From NCBI RefSeq assembly GCF_037975245.1, contig NC_092565.1:8240999-8304998 (forward strand): a stretch of 64,000 nucleotides of DNA. Reading direction: 5' to 3'. Positions 23,601 through 31,351 of the stretch are shown piece by piece. The DNA comes from Apostichopus japonicus. Taxonomy: Eukaryota; Echinodermata; Holothuroidea; Aspidochirotida; Stichopodidae. The notes beneath the pieces were generated by a model that worked only from the letters and a program-made list of their open reading frames with translations, was not told the DNA's origin and did no database searches. Position numbers and translations under genes: made by a program. Each line of letters begins with the position of its first letter. Position 1 is the stretch's first letter.

Positions 23601-26600
23601 GAAATGACTTTCTAAATTTCAAAAGAATTCCAAATTTGAGTTAAAATGTTGAATTGGTGGTTAAACCGTATTTGAACTTAGATGGTTCAGTCAAATGAGG
23701 GGTTGAGTTAGGTCATACACAGTATAATATCAGGTTTAACATGTTAGTAATGTTGTGTTGATGATCTGAGAGTTTATGTGGGTTATCTTGCCTGTTTTAA
23801 ATACTATGTTATGCTTAGTGGGTTACCTTGCAGGTTTGTTGTTTCAGCGAGATGTGGTGAAGTTGCGGGGCATGCAGGTAATAAATGGTAGTGGTGTTAG
23901 GGAGGGGTAGTCTCTCCACCGAATAGAGGAAGACTACCCTGAGTAATGGATTGGAATTCAGTTTGGAAAGGGAGGTATTCTCATGAGAAGGTCATTAGTC
24001 AGAGGATTTGGCCTTAGAGGGCGCACAGTGTGAAAGGGGTACCAGTTCACTCTAGACATGGTACAACAAGAGTGCTGAGGCTGTTAGGAGACAGATAAGT
24101 CACTCATAAATGTCCAAACCCGGCAAGTGTTTGAAATGTTACAGTTTCATACAAAGATGAGACAAACATAAAATAGAGTATCTATGTGAAAACTCTTAAT
24201 GTAGTCATTAGTCATTAACTTGACAGTTTATCATTTTTGTTTTTTTGCAGATTTAAACGTATCGTGACAGAATTTGAGAAGAGGCAACCGGAAGGTGAGT
24301 CAATGACAACGATGAACATTTATGTGTCCTTTGGATCCCATCTGTACCTGAGTTATTCCACTGCATTTGAATTTTGGATTTCTTGCCACAGGGCAAAAGG
24401 AATCTATGCGGTGGTGCTGGCATATTCGTGTGTATGTGAGACGCCTTGGCTTGTAAACATGATAACTCAAAAACTAAATAGTGGGTGAACTTGATATTTG
24501 GTATGTGGATGCACCTTATAGAGCAGAAGGATCCTATTGTTCAAGGTCATTTGAGTTCAAGAGGGGTCAAAGTCTGAAAACCTTGTAAACACCATAATTA
24601 AAAAATTGTAAAGTGAATGAACTGTATATTTGGTATGTGGATACACTATATAGAGTTGAAGGATCTCAATGTTCTCTGTGAAGGTTGAAGGTCATTTGAG
24701 GTCCCAGGGATTATGTTTGATTTAAATCATATTTTGGTCATAGTCATCAGCAAACCCACCTTACTGGTACTTAGAAAGTTGAAAATGTTACCTTTTTCTG
24801 CAACAATACAATGATTGCACAATTTTACTTGGTAAAAGAAAATAATATACTTAATATGCTCATTAAGCTGACTGCTGAACAACACTTCAATGCTAATTTG
24901 ATACAATTAGTTCATACACTATTACTACGGCACTAAATTGTTTGTACTTGAAGCCATTTTCCTAGAAATGATGCAAATGACAAAGAGTTTGGCTGATATT
25001 GGCCTTATTCATTGTAATGTTCATCTTGAAGATAATTCCAATGGTACAATTAAGCTATGCAGGACATTGTTCAAGAAATTACAGAACCTTCAAAGGTCAG
25101 GTGGAAAATAAGTCACCTTGTAAAACTGACTTAATTCTTTTATCATGTTCAGTTATTATGTTTCTCATGCTGCCAGACCACATGATCACCTTGTCACCAT
25201 TCATCCACACAATCATAATTGACAAACAGCAACTTTCTTAAAAGGGTATAAACTTTACTGATTGGGGTATTTATTATTTTTTACAAAGGTTCCATCCAAA
25301 ACAAGCTGGTATGGCCCTTTATCTAAACTTATAACCAAAAATATTTATTTATGATATTTAAGAATATGAGAATTGTCTTTTTGGAAAGAAAGTGGTGACT
25401 GATCAATCTTGTTACCCCTCTTTCTTCTCCTGGGTAATAAGTCCTTAAAAAGTTACTGTAAGATTCAGCATGCTATTGTAGCTTTACCCAAAATCAAGTT
25501 AGTGATTTATCTTGAGAATGCTTTAATTTTTGCATTTTGTTTCAGATTATTACATTGGAGTACACTGTACTCATGGTGTGAACAGAACTGGCTATGTTAT
25601 ATGTAGGTAAGGTTACGAGAAGCCCTTAATGTAACATACTGTGAATGTTTGTTGTTGCTTACCTGGATGTCATTTCAGATAGTAAGGTGAATGTTTGTAT
25701 GTCTTCAGTCTTCATGTCATGGAAGTCATGTTGAAAATATTATGGCGTACTCGTTTTGTTATGTTTTGTTCTTCTTTTATTGGTTGGAGTAAGAAGTGTA
25801 TGTTTTACATTTATTTGAAAAGTCTACTTTGTAAACAGGGGAATCACCAATAATTGGCATAATTCTATAATTTTAATACCTGGGCAGATGGGGTAAGATA
25901 CAGTATAAATAATAATATACATGTACATATTTCTGCATAAAGACTTCTTTTCTTGGACTAAATTATGATTACAAGGCTTATCTTAATTAAGTCTAACTGA
26001 ATAGTTGCAACAATTCATCTCCAAGAATGAATATGCAAAATTGGGATTAGCTTTAAATTTATTGAAATTAAAAAATTAAAAGTTGTCTGATTATTATGAG
26101 TTATTACTGATCATTTTGTACAATGAGCTACTGACCACTGACACTTTCCTCACTCTTTTCAATAAACTCTTGATTTTGTTTCCATGGTGACAGGTACATG
26201 ATTGAACAGTTGAGTAAAACCACTGATGAAGCCTTGAGAGGTCAGTTCCATCTGCATCAGCATTCTTGATGCGTCATTATGGTTTTTGTTTTATATTCTC
26301 CCATATTAGGTCCAGTTATATTTTAAACCAATCTTTATTCTGAAACTTGTATGCACTTCATACTTCACCTTACTAAATGCAACGTATAAGAATCTTGTAG
26401 GCACATCAGTACTGTAATGAAAGGTGGCAAAGGATCACTTATGAGTCTTTCAGTTTTGTATCTTCAACAGCATTTGAATCTGGTAGAGGGCATCCACTGG
26501 AAAGAGAAAATTACATTGAGGCATTGCATAAATTTGAAAAGTAAGTACAACCTTTTGTTTTTCAACTTTACCCATTGAAGTCTCGCATGCTTTTAGAGAC

Positions 26601-27388
26601 ATACATCTTTATCTTAGGTAAGCAATCAATGTTTTTGTAAAGAGCAATTAAATTTTTGGGGGAACAGTTAATACAACAGTATTTGCTTCGACCATTAATT
26701 AAAGCACAGTGCATGCGTCTGATCAGGCTGTTCAAGCCAAATATTTTCTTTTTTTGCGATAGCTTTTTGAAATTTCCACTGTCAGCTTCTGTTCATTATT
26801 TCCCTACACGATTAGATTTTTAAACATAATAGTAGGATTTTAGAAGGTAGATGACAGCAATCAAATCAAGTGTGGAAGTCTTTCACAGACACTATTACTT
26901 ACCAGATTGTAGAGATATGTGCATCATCTGATATTCTCATATTTTTCACACGTAGAAAAAATTTAGGGGATGACGCTCCAACTCCAAGACCAGCAAGTAA
27001 TCATTTTCAGGATTCCTACCACCATTGGCAGACGTCACATGAAACTAACAGCTACCACAAGATGAATGGGCAGCATATGATGAGACCAGACTATTACACC
27101 AATCATTGGAGTGAACCTCTCAGTGGCACTCCGGAGTCTGCTAATATACACCACAATTATGATGATAATTGCTATGGCAACAGTACTGGCATGAATGCAG
27201 CACAACATTGTGGAAGTAGACCGATCACATTTCGTGGTACACACCATGGCTACCCTGGTTACCATATGCACCATGGATCATCAAAGTACAAGTGGGAAAA
27301 GGGAGATAAATGTCAGGAAAGGACTCCTCCAGGAAATATAGCGTCAAGTAGTTGTCACGAACCGAGGAGTCACACTTATTTCCCATAG
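5332..27388 (+). CDS. DUSP11: DUSP11 copy A (PIR1-type RNA 5'-triphosphatase), complete, 10 exons
   Basis: DUSP11 is a nuclear atypical dual-specificity phosphatase that removes 5' phosphates from RNA triphosphates, including small pol III and viral RNAs. Coding exons: 5332-5363, 21459-21531, 22350-22381, 22843-22945, 23341-23420, 24251-24294, 25546-25606, 26194-26240, 26471-26540, 26956-27388. Lengths total 975 nt = 324 codons plus stop, and every split codon closes. Exon 1 gives MVKGRFSLPD, and the join to exon 2 gives RW-TDYDAVGD then IPGTRFIAFKVPL, matching the family's N-terminus. Exon 7 carries the catalytic loop HCTHGVNRTG (HCX5R). Exon 9 has GRGHPLERENYIEAL. The last exon encodes a His/Tyr/Asn-rich tail ending HTYFP, typical of the variable C-terminus. 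Exon 1 was placed by homology with copy B. The 16-kb intron 1 is filled with nested transposons. Confidence 0.92.
5960..6391 (+). pseudogene. hAT (ZBED-type) transposase, N-terminal/central part, decayed
   Basis: Plus-strand fragments read MEELNNVKHIAIMTEIWSSS ... LLSLTGHWIGQNF, then in another frame LLRDNAANVTAGL, then IQRSVNDMLATSRRIAGH. These match the order of hAT transposase blocks (TTDIWTS, TGHWI, VTDNAANV, RSVNDMLATSRRIVGHF). Several frameshifts and stops separate them, so it is dead. The frame breaks off at 6391 exactly where the 13.36-kb element begins and resumes at 19753 with GHFNHSLLA, so this and the 19.7-20.7 kb piece are two halves of one gene. Confidence 0.8.
6485..9139 (+). 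repeat. 229-bp satellite array, left arm (about 11.6 units)
   Basis: The phrase 'cccattgactttgtgttag' starts at 6485, 6714, 6943, 7172, 7401, 7630, 7859, 8088, 8317, 8546, 8778 and 9007: spacing 229 bp, once 232 owing to a longer A run. Variants (cataCTTCATAGACG / caaaCTTCGTGAACG; gggTcaaat / gggCcaaat) recur about every four units, so a ~916-bp higher-order repeat is likely. The last units diverge most. Short minus-strand open frames inside are by-products of the period. Confidence 0.97.
9140..9388 (+). repeat. Unique sequence flanking the array, inverted copy at 15993-16221
   Basis: Shares with the reverse complement of 15993-16221 phrases such as 'gtacggaagcgtagaaagg', 'gacaaaatatacaag' and 'tacaagcacagagtacacac'. 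The inverted repeat therefore extends beyond the satellite to about 2.9 kb (left) and 3.6 kb (right). Confidence 0.85.
9389..9832 (-). mobile_element. Penelope-like element 3' region fragment
   Basis: Purine-rich on + (pyrimidine-rich on -). It is homologous in the same orientation to 14930-15200 and inverted to 15540-15700 ('agggagaacacaaaagag', 'ggtgaaagaggatt', 'gaacgaagaaatttaca', 'ggaataaactgcaga'). The 14.9-15.4 kb relative carries a Penelope GIY-YIG remnant, so this is assigned to the same family. The low-complexity open frames on - are not genes. Confidence 0.6.
9940..10504 (+). mobile_element. Penelope-like terminus, interrupted by a hAT MITE
   Basis: Reads 'gagcctctgaagaggatc-ctgctaggatc' up to 9987 and resumes 'ctaggatcgaaacgtcaggcc' at 10485. 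The uninterrupted form is at 15718-15760. The MITE 9988-10484 sits exactly in the palindromic stem. Confidence 0.7.
9988..10484. mobile_element. hAT-type MITE, 497 bp, with internal direct repeat
   Basis: Starts CAGGGGCGTAGCG and ends CGCTACGCCCCTG, a clean TIR. Flanked by the 8-bp duplication CTAGGATC (9980-9987 and 10485-10492), diagnostic of hAT. Inside, a ~140-bp block ('gatttgccgacggatctgg' ... 'cgtccttagatgc') is repeated in tandem from about 10035. It has no coding capacity, so it is non-autonomous. Confidence 0.93.
10505..11075 (-). pseudogene. LINE reverse transcriptase fragment (CR1/L2/Jockey-like), split by a MITE
   Basis: Minus-strand translation of 11075-10876 gives TNDIDGDVL then KKFADDTKLYSEVSSKSD, with the reverse-transcriptase FADD box, and a KCKVMHI-like block (CKV.HI). 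Beyond the MITE (10588-10875), 10587-10505 continues GCSNQKYTYNLKGV and LQEVFLE. The order FADDTKLY - DKxKVMHxG - YxLxGxxLxEVxxEKDLG is that of CR1/L2/Jockey LINEs. Frameshifts show it is dead. The exact clade cannot be assigned from about 90 residues. Confidence 0.8.
10588..10875. mobile_element. hAT-type MITE, 288 bp (family 2)
   Basis: TIR CAGGCGCGTAGCC / GGCTACGCGCCTG. Flanking 8-bp duplication CCAACGTG (10580-10587) and CCAATGTG (10876-10883), one mismatch. Inserted in the LINE fragment. Same family as 51070-51326 and the fragment at 37605-37735. Confidence 0.9.
11076..13189. other. Core of the 13-kb element, mostly unassigned
   Basis: No gene recognised. 11342-12095 may be another element: its ends read 'catgggcgca' and (reverse strand) 'cataggcgca', each followed within 60 bp by 'ggtggggacgcg'-like sequence, but I cannot define a TSD. 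The rest is unassigned. Confidence 0.4.
12736..12809. repeat. Perfect 21-bp inverted repeat with a third partial copy in the loop
   Basis: 12736-12756 (gaaaattagagtgcgacagt...) is the exact reverse complement of 12789-12809. The 32-nt loop holds another 'actgtcgcactct', so two alternative hairpins are possible. It does not resemble a known RNA. Confidence 0.85.
13190..13557 (+). repeat. ~104-bp tandem repeat, about 3.5 copies
   Basis: 'gacaacttatc' recurs at 13291, 13395 and 13500. Each unit also contains two 'caaaatgtttaattg' phrases and 'caattggacatttttgg'. No coding content. Confidence 0.9.
13950..14280. repeat. TA-rich microsatellite with 'tatatacgg' interruptions
   Basis: TA runs at about 13955-14000 and 14165-14280. 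The second has regularly spaced 'acggtatatata' steps (about 18 bp). Open frames here encode only Ile/Tyr repeats and are not genes. Confidence 0.9.
14339..14535. repeat. Near-perfect palindrome, two 84-86-bp arms, 25-nt spacer, between TA runs
   Basis: 14341-14424 and 14450-14533 are exact reverse complements over 84 bp (two more bases outward also pair). The arms contain 'ctgaagatcgctataaagcg' followed by 'tgaaactccgag', a CUGAAGA-stem-GAAAC order reminiscent of Penelope-type hammerheads. The sequence is flanked by long TA repeats on both sides. Confidence 0.95.
14536..14635. repeat. (TA)n microsatellite
   Basis: Almost pure TA directly right of the palindrome. Confidence 0.95.
14709..14822. 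repeat. ~57-bp-arm palindrome carrying a tRNA B-box-like motif on both strands
   Basis: Left arm 14709-14765 and right arm 14766-14822 are reverse complements with about two mismatches, meeting at 'gcgtatatgc' with essentially no spacer. Each arm holds GGTTCGAATCC (perfect B box, GGTTCGANNCC) next to 'cgggcc' and 'ctgtggaggct', resembling a tRNA T-arm and acceptor region. No A box is seen, so a working tRNA gene is unlikely. Probably a head-to-head pair of SINE ends. Confidence 0.85.
14880..15430 (-). pseudogene. Penelope-like retroelement, GIY-YIG endonuclease remnant and 3' region
   Basis: Minus-strand translation near 15310-15200 reads KIADKISCRVCGIQYVGET then RTTLKKIFYGYRSTVD. The CxxC followed by IQYVGET and a distal R/H segment is the GIY-YIG domain at the C-terminus of Penelope-like elements (family form: CxxCxxQYVGETxxxLKxRxxxHRS). 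The GIY part is missing upstream, and the HR of the distal motif is changed to YR. Downstream is the pyrimidine-rich tail, ending with 'gatcctgttaggatcgaaac' (reverse strand 14921-14885). Only the C-terminal end survives. Confidence 0.75.
15480..15790 (+). mobile_element. Penelope-like element tail, inverted relative to 14.9-15.2 kb
   Basis: Reverse-complement homologue of the 9.4-9.6 and 14.9-15.1 kb fragments. It ends 'cctctgaagaagatcctgc' + 'taggatcgaaacgtcagg'. The 79-codon frame across it (15560-15799) has no domain. Confidence 0.65.
15721..15759 (+). ncRNA. Hammerhead-like motif at Penelope-like terminus (candidate)
   Basis: CTGAAGA (15725-15731), perfect 6-bp stem GATCCT/AGGATC (15733-15747), GAAA (15748-15751), then C-GTC (15752-15755). 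GCCT upstream pairs with AGGT downstream as stem I. This is the hammerhead order with a near-absent stem III, as reported for Penelope elements, whose ribozymes may act as dimers. Against it: one extra A between the core and stem II. Confidence 0.4.
15993..16221 (-). repeat. Inverted copy of the array-flanking sequence (9140-9388)
   Basis: Reverse complement of 9140-9388 with moderate divergence. It connects the Penelope-rich core to the right satellite array. Confidence 0.85.
16222..19555 (-). repeat. 229-bp satellite array, right arm (about 14.6 units, inverted)
   Basis: Same monomer as 6485-9139 on the other strand, seen as 'caaagtcaatgggagctg' every 229 bp. The outer edge stops inside a monomer at 'cgcctcacg' (19555), the left array at a different monomer phase, so the two arms were not trimmed alike. 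Variants 'atggaaatgaaggattt' and 'atggaaaatagggattt' alternate over runs of units, indicating local homogenisation. Confidence 0.97.
19753..20720 (+). pseudogene. hAT (ZBED-type) transposase, C-terminal part, decayed
   Basis: Reads GHFNHSLLA, LQAKHHIPEHH, then IIVQDVATRWNSSFYMLESL ... DIPVMTADQWKLASTL ... HFEEITQKAPS; stop at about 20051. It continues in the next frame LTQSMLDSLNRRFSEMETNK, and in a third frame EEINIFLVDPF, GDPFAWWKLNNHRFPHL, AMKYLCAPPSSVPSERLLSK and EKRNRLNPNKAEMLLVI. TRWNSS and the C-terminal dimerisation block (WW...FP.LA..A..YLC.P.SSVPSER.FS.AG) are hAT hallmarks. At least three frameshifts or stops make it non-functional. It is the other half of 5960-6391. Confidence 0.88.
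20721..21343. other. Rest of the intron-1 insertion, no gene seen
   Basis: AT-rich. Alignment with DUSP11-B intron 1 resumes at 'tgtagtttgtagctgaaaat' (21343), so the sequence absent from copy B spans about 5537-21342. The terminal repeats of the host hAT element could not be identified. Confidence 0.55.
23462..23555 (+). mobile_element. tRNA-derived SINE in DUSP11-A intron 5
   Basis: A box TGGCCGAGTGG (23470-23480) and B box GGTTCGATTCC (23531-23541), both perfect, with a long variable-arm-like middle as in class II (Leu/Ser) tRNAs. The 5' end (ggtgctg) does not pair with the 3' end, so it is a SINE head, not a tRNA gene. A remnant sits at the same place in copy B (33650). Confidence 0.8.
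24440..24720 (+). repeat. Diverged 'gtaaacatgataactcaaaa / aggtca' repeat, intron 6 of DUSP11-A
   Basis: About two units of the interspersed repeat described at 290-560, shared with copy B (34640-34930). Copy A has lost the part holding the second and third AGGTCA. Confidence 0.7.
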
Positions 27389-28060
27389 ACCTCAGTGTAT
27401 TTGAGTTATAATAATTCAAGGAAAGTTCAGTTAATGATGTTGAATAAGGAAAAGTCTAAGACAAATATGCTTATAAGTTGGAACATTTCTGTAAGCTATG
27501 GGAACCGCTCTGAAATTGTGCAAGAAGATCAGCATGACACATATGTAATGTCTCCCTGGTTCCCAGCAAGTTGTACCTTGACACTGTTAGAAGCATCAAA
27601 TTTAAAAGGCAAAACCATTAACTGATAAGAAAATGAACAGGTACCAATATTACATCTGTATTATTCCAGCTTGTTGAAAAGACAATGTTTGCTAGTCAAA
27701 ATATGACCTTAACCCCCCCCCCATGCCCTCCCCCCCCCAAAAAAAAGAACATATCTGGCCTCTAGTAGGATGACAAACAAATTGAGAAACTTCATGTAGA
27801 CTTGACAGTAGCTGATACACATCACGTGGTCTAACTTGAGTGACCCTATCCATTTTACATGATTGCTCACATTTTTCAAGCCAGATTTGTTTGTTATGAT
27901 CTTTGTGTAATGCTTAGTATCAGACATTGTCCATTTTACTGCTTTCCATGACCTAAATTAATCCATCTGCATAAAAACTGTATATGTCAAATGTGCTTTA
28001 CATATTAAACAACAGGAAAGTAACTGACTGCTAACAAATATCAACATCGTTAATGCTGAA
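27389..28060 (+). other. DUSP11-A 3' UTR and flank
   Basis: 27545-27680 is homologous to 37835-37960 after DUSP11-B, so the gene duplication extended past the stop. A C8 / C9A7 tract (27714-27747) follows. No gene. Confidence 0.55.
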
Positions 28061-28179
28061 TTTGCGATTTGGTAAGATCTGAAATGATACCATATTTATT
28101 GAATTGCTATTCCAAAATATTTAGAACCTTTGGTAAGAAGGATCAATGTTAATGCATTATTCATACATTTTAATACTTG

Positions 28180-28730
28180 GTATGTGGATCCATCTTAGTG
28201 AGAAACAAGATGTGAACCATATCATTGCTTTACATTGATATCAGAGGTCATCTGAGGTTGGCCAAAGTTCAAAAGGTCAAAAAGTAAAGTGTGGGTAGAG
28301 TTTACCTTGGTGATTAAAGGTAAATTTATAATTTCTTATGAAAGTGAAAGATCATTTCAGGTTAACATATGTCAAAGTCTGAAAACTGAGTAAACATGAT
28401 GACTCACAAAGTGAACTTGGATGCATGGCATACTTGGTATGTAGATATACAGTAGTAGTGAGGGCAAGAACCCCTGTTCAAATTGGTGAAAGTAGAATTT
28501 TACTTGAAGTGAACAGAGGTCAATTTCCGAAAACATTGTATACATGATAATTGCATATGTTAACCTTCAATACATCACACTAGGTATGTTCATCCCACCT
28601 GAAGAGCACAAGAACACTAGTATTTACTATGAAAGTCAAAGATCATTTGATTTCAACAGAGGTCAAAGTCGGAAAGCTTTTTAACCGTTATAAGTAATGC
28701 CGGGATGAACGTCATGCTTGTTATGTGGGT
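28180..28730 (+). repeat. Cluster of the 'aggtca' interspersed repeat
   Basis: At least four degenerate units in a row ('tatgtggatccatctta', 'gtcatttgaggt', 'gtcaaagtctgaaaac'). Intergenic. Confidence 0.65.
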
Positions 28731-29120
28731 CCATGTTTTATTTACTTGGTCAATATTTATTGTAGAGTATAGATGTAGGCTATCAGTTTTACAAGTCGTG
28801 TTACTGATATTGCCTTTTTGGTTCAATACACATTTTATCTTGGTTACCACATGACTCTTTCAGAAGCTCAATTATTGTCAATACCCGAAAGAACTGAACT
28901 CTTCCTCTTCTTTTGAGGACGAAAGATCAAATTTCTCTCTTGTTTTTAACAACAAAGTGCATCAATACGGCCTGCAAGGGCGGCCCCGGGGGTTGGGCAT
29001 GGGGGCACTTGCAGTGGTAAGTCACATTGTTATCACAAGTGCTACATATTCTGGGGTTTTCCCTCCTGGACCAACATAGGGGTTTAAAAATATATTCCAG
29101 TGCTTTTTGACTTTACTGAA

Positions 29121-29990
29121 TCACAACTTCCCCTGGACGAATTTCCCCCGGACGATTACCCCTCGGACAATTCCCAATCCTGACAATTTCCCCCAGACAA
29201 TTCTCACCCGGACAATTGCCAACCCTGACAATTACCCCCCGGAGAATTCCCACTCTGTACAGTTCCCAACCATGACAGTTTCCCCCCCACCCCCCGGTTA
29301 AAATCGCCCTCCTCGGAAATGTCGACGATTGATTGACAGTCGATGAAGTCCAATAAAAAATGGGGGTTAACCTAGAACTAACTGCAACAGGTGATTTCAT
29401 TTTTTATGTTGTTGTTGTGTCACCACTGAAGCATTTAAAGAAATTGTTCCAAGCCCAGCCCACTCATGAATATTAATGAGATTGGCACCACCAACAACAG
29501 GGACCATCTACTCACTATGGGTAATCCACCATCCAAGTATGGGAATGATCAATCCTTGCATCATTGACTTAAAGTGCTTGCGAGCAATCAACAAACTTAC
29601 TTGTGGCCTCATGAATATTAATGAGATGCGATTGGGTATTAACCTACGTATGTACCCCATCTCCATGCCACCAAACAAGTTTAAACAAAATCGGCTATTC
29701 GGTACCAAAAACGACAGGGACCATCTACTCACTATGGGTAACCTACCCACCAAGTATGAGACGGATCGGATCTTGCACCATTCAGTTGCCGGGGGGGGGG
29801 GGTGGTTCCAGGGGGAAATTTTCCGGGAGGGTAATTGTCCAGGGGGTAATTGTTCGGTGGGGAGACGACCGGGTGGGAATTGTCCAGGGAGGAGTTTTCT
29901 GGGGTGGGAACTGTCTAGGGTGGCAATTATCTGGGATGGAATTGTCCAGGGGTACTTGTCCTGGGGAAGTTGTCTGGGGGTACTTGAAGA
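29121..29990. mobile_element. Foldback-like element with arms of short tandem repeats
   Basis: Left arm 29127-29300 repeats 'cccccggacaattcccaa' with a period of about 15-16 bp. Right arm 29806-29985 repeats the reverse complement ('gggggtaattgtccag'). Outer edges match ('acaacttcccctgga' / 'tcctggggaagttgt'). The spacer holds two direct copies of 'gaccatctactcactatggg' (29502, 29718). Inverted arms made of short tandem repeats are the architecture of foldback elements such as TU of sea urchin. Overlapping open frames on both strands are by-products of the repeats. Confidence 0.65.
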
Positions 29991-30079
29991 CCTGACCCCA
30001 AAATAGGGAGAATAACATTTTTCAGGGCCAAAAAATAGGGAGAATAGGGGGAAAATAGGGAGGTTGGTAATTTTCAACT

Positions 30080-31194
30080 AAAACGATATAAATACATCTA
30101 ACTTGTAGTCTACAGTACCGCTCACGTACAACTGGACATGAGTGCGCGTAAAGGATCGTATAGAGACGTATAAACAAGTACAATCGCGTATAAACTCATT
30201 GACAAACAAATTGCCCCGTAGACACCTCGTATAATCCCTGTACGAGTTTTTTCGCAGGAAATGCTCAATGAATAGTCGCCAAAAGAATTAGTGAGATGTT
30301 TGAAACTGCCGTTTCTTAAATCGTAGTTAAAGGCATTGGAGACTCTCCCCAAACCGCGTGCCGTGCTCTGAAAAAAAGTTAACTTTCTGTTGCTTGCAAA
30401 TGACGTTTCCTTCTTGTCGCTACAAAATGCAGACAGTAATGAAACGTGATATCTTGTTATCTTTTAACTAGACCCGAGATGTCCACGCTGCCATGTAAAC
30501 AGTGTTGTGGGTATTGACCGTAGCTGTAAGTATTGACTGTACACTAGTGTCTAATTACCGACGGTGAAGCTGTGTGTGTATTTTCTGGGATCGATGGTGG
30601 TGTCTAACACTTCTGTTACACCTCATTCGAAACTAGGTCAGATTACCGGCATGAGACGTTTCTTCTGCGCGAGTCTTTACACCTTTTAAAGACGTGATAT
30701 TTACCTGCAGCGAAGAGGACGCAGGTAAAGTGTTTGTCGGCATAGAACTTAACTGTTTTTCGTCGTATACAAATTGCCTACATGCGAACTGCACACATAG
30801 CGTACGCCGCGCCACGTATACAAACAAGTTACAACATTTGTGTATATTAAATTGAGTGCATCATGGCATATGCACAGTGCACGCCATACTACTGTACTGT
30901 ATTGAGGACTCGACCAAGGCCAACGTAGAATAAGGACATTGCCGGGGTGAAGTTGGAGAACTGACAAAGCAGCCTGCTATTGGTTGAGAGTCCCGCACAG
31001 CACTATGTCAGTTGTAATGTGTTTGTAAACAACCAATCTATTTTTAGATTACACTTATTACGCGAATAAGCATAGGACTAACTGTTGGCTATTTTCAGAA
31101 ACGTCGCAAGTGATGAAACATTAAAAAACCAGGAGAGTAGAATAAGAAACCGGGAGGCCGGGAGATTCGGGTAAAAATCTAAAAAAAAACACAT
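30080..31194. other. Intergenic, no gene recognised
   Basis: Between the foldback-like element and the DUSP11-B promoter region. No domain or exon seen on either strand. Confidence 0.5.
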
Positions 31195-31351
31195 AAAAGT
31201 AAACAACATGATAGGGTTTCCGTTTCGGCGTTCCATATTATTCCGAGGAACACTGCACTATCAAACTAGTAATATCTCTAAATTGCCGGAGTGAAATTCT
31301 CATCTGAGGTTGATAGTCAAGTTCAGTTTTGTAAAGCAGCTGTCAAGAAAC
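31195..31351 (+). promoter_or_regulatory. Promoter / 5' UTR region of DUSP11 copy B
   Basis: Homologous to 5145-5331. Retains 'gtttcggcgttccatatt', 'attccgaggaac', 'atctgaggttgatagt' and the start context 'aagaaacatggtt'. It carries small deletions relative to copy A. Confidence 0.55.

Noticed and set aside
29476-30077. Overlapping frames of 124-189 codons on both strands
   Set aside because: They run through the short tandem repeats of the foldback-like element; no homology recognised, and both strands are open.
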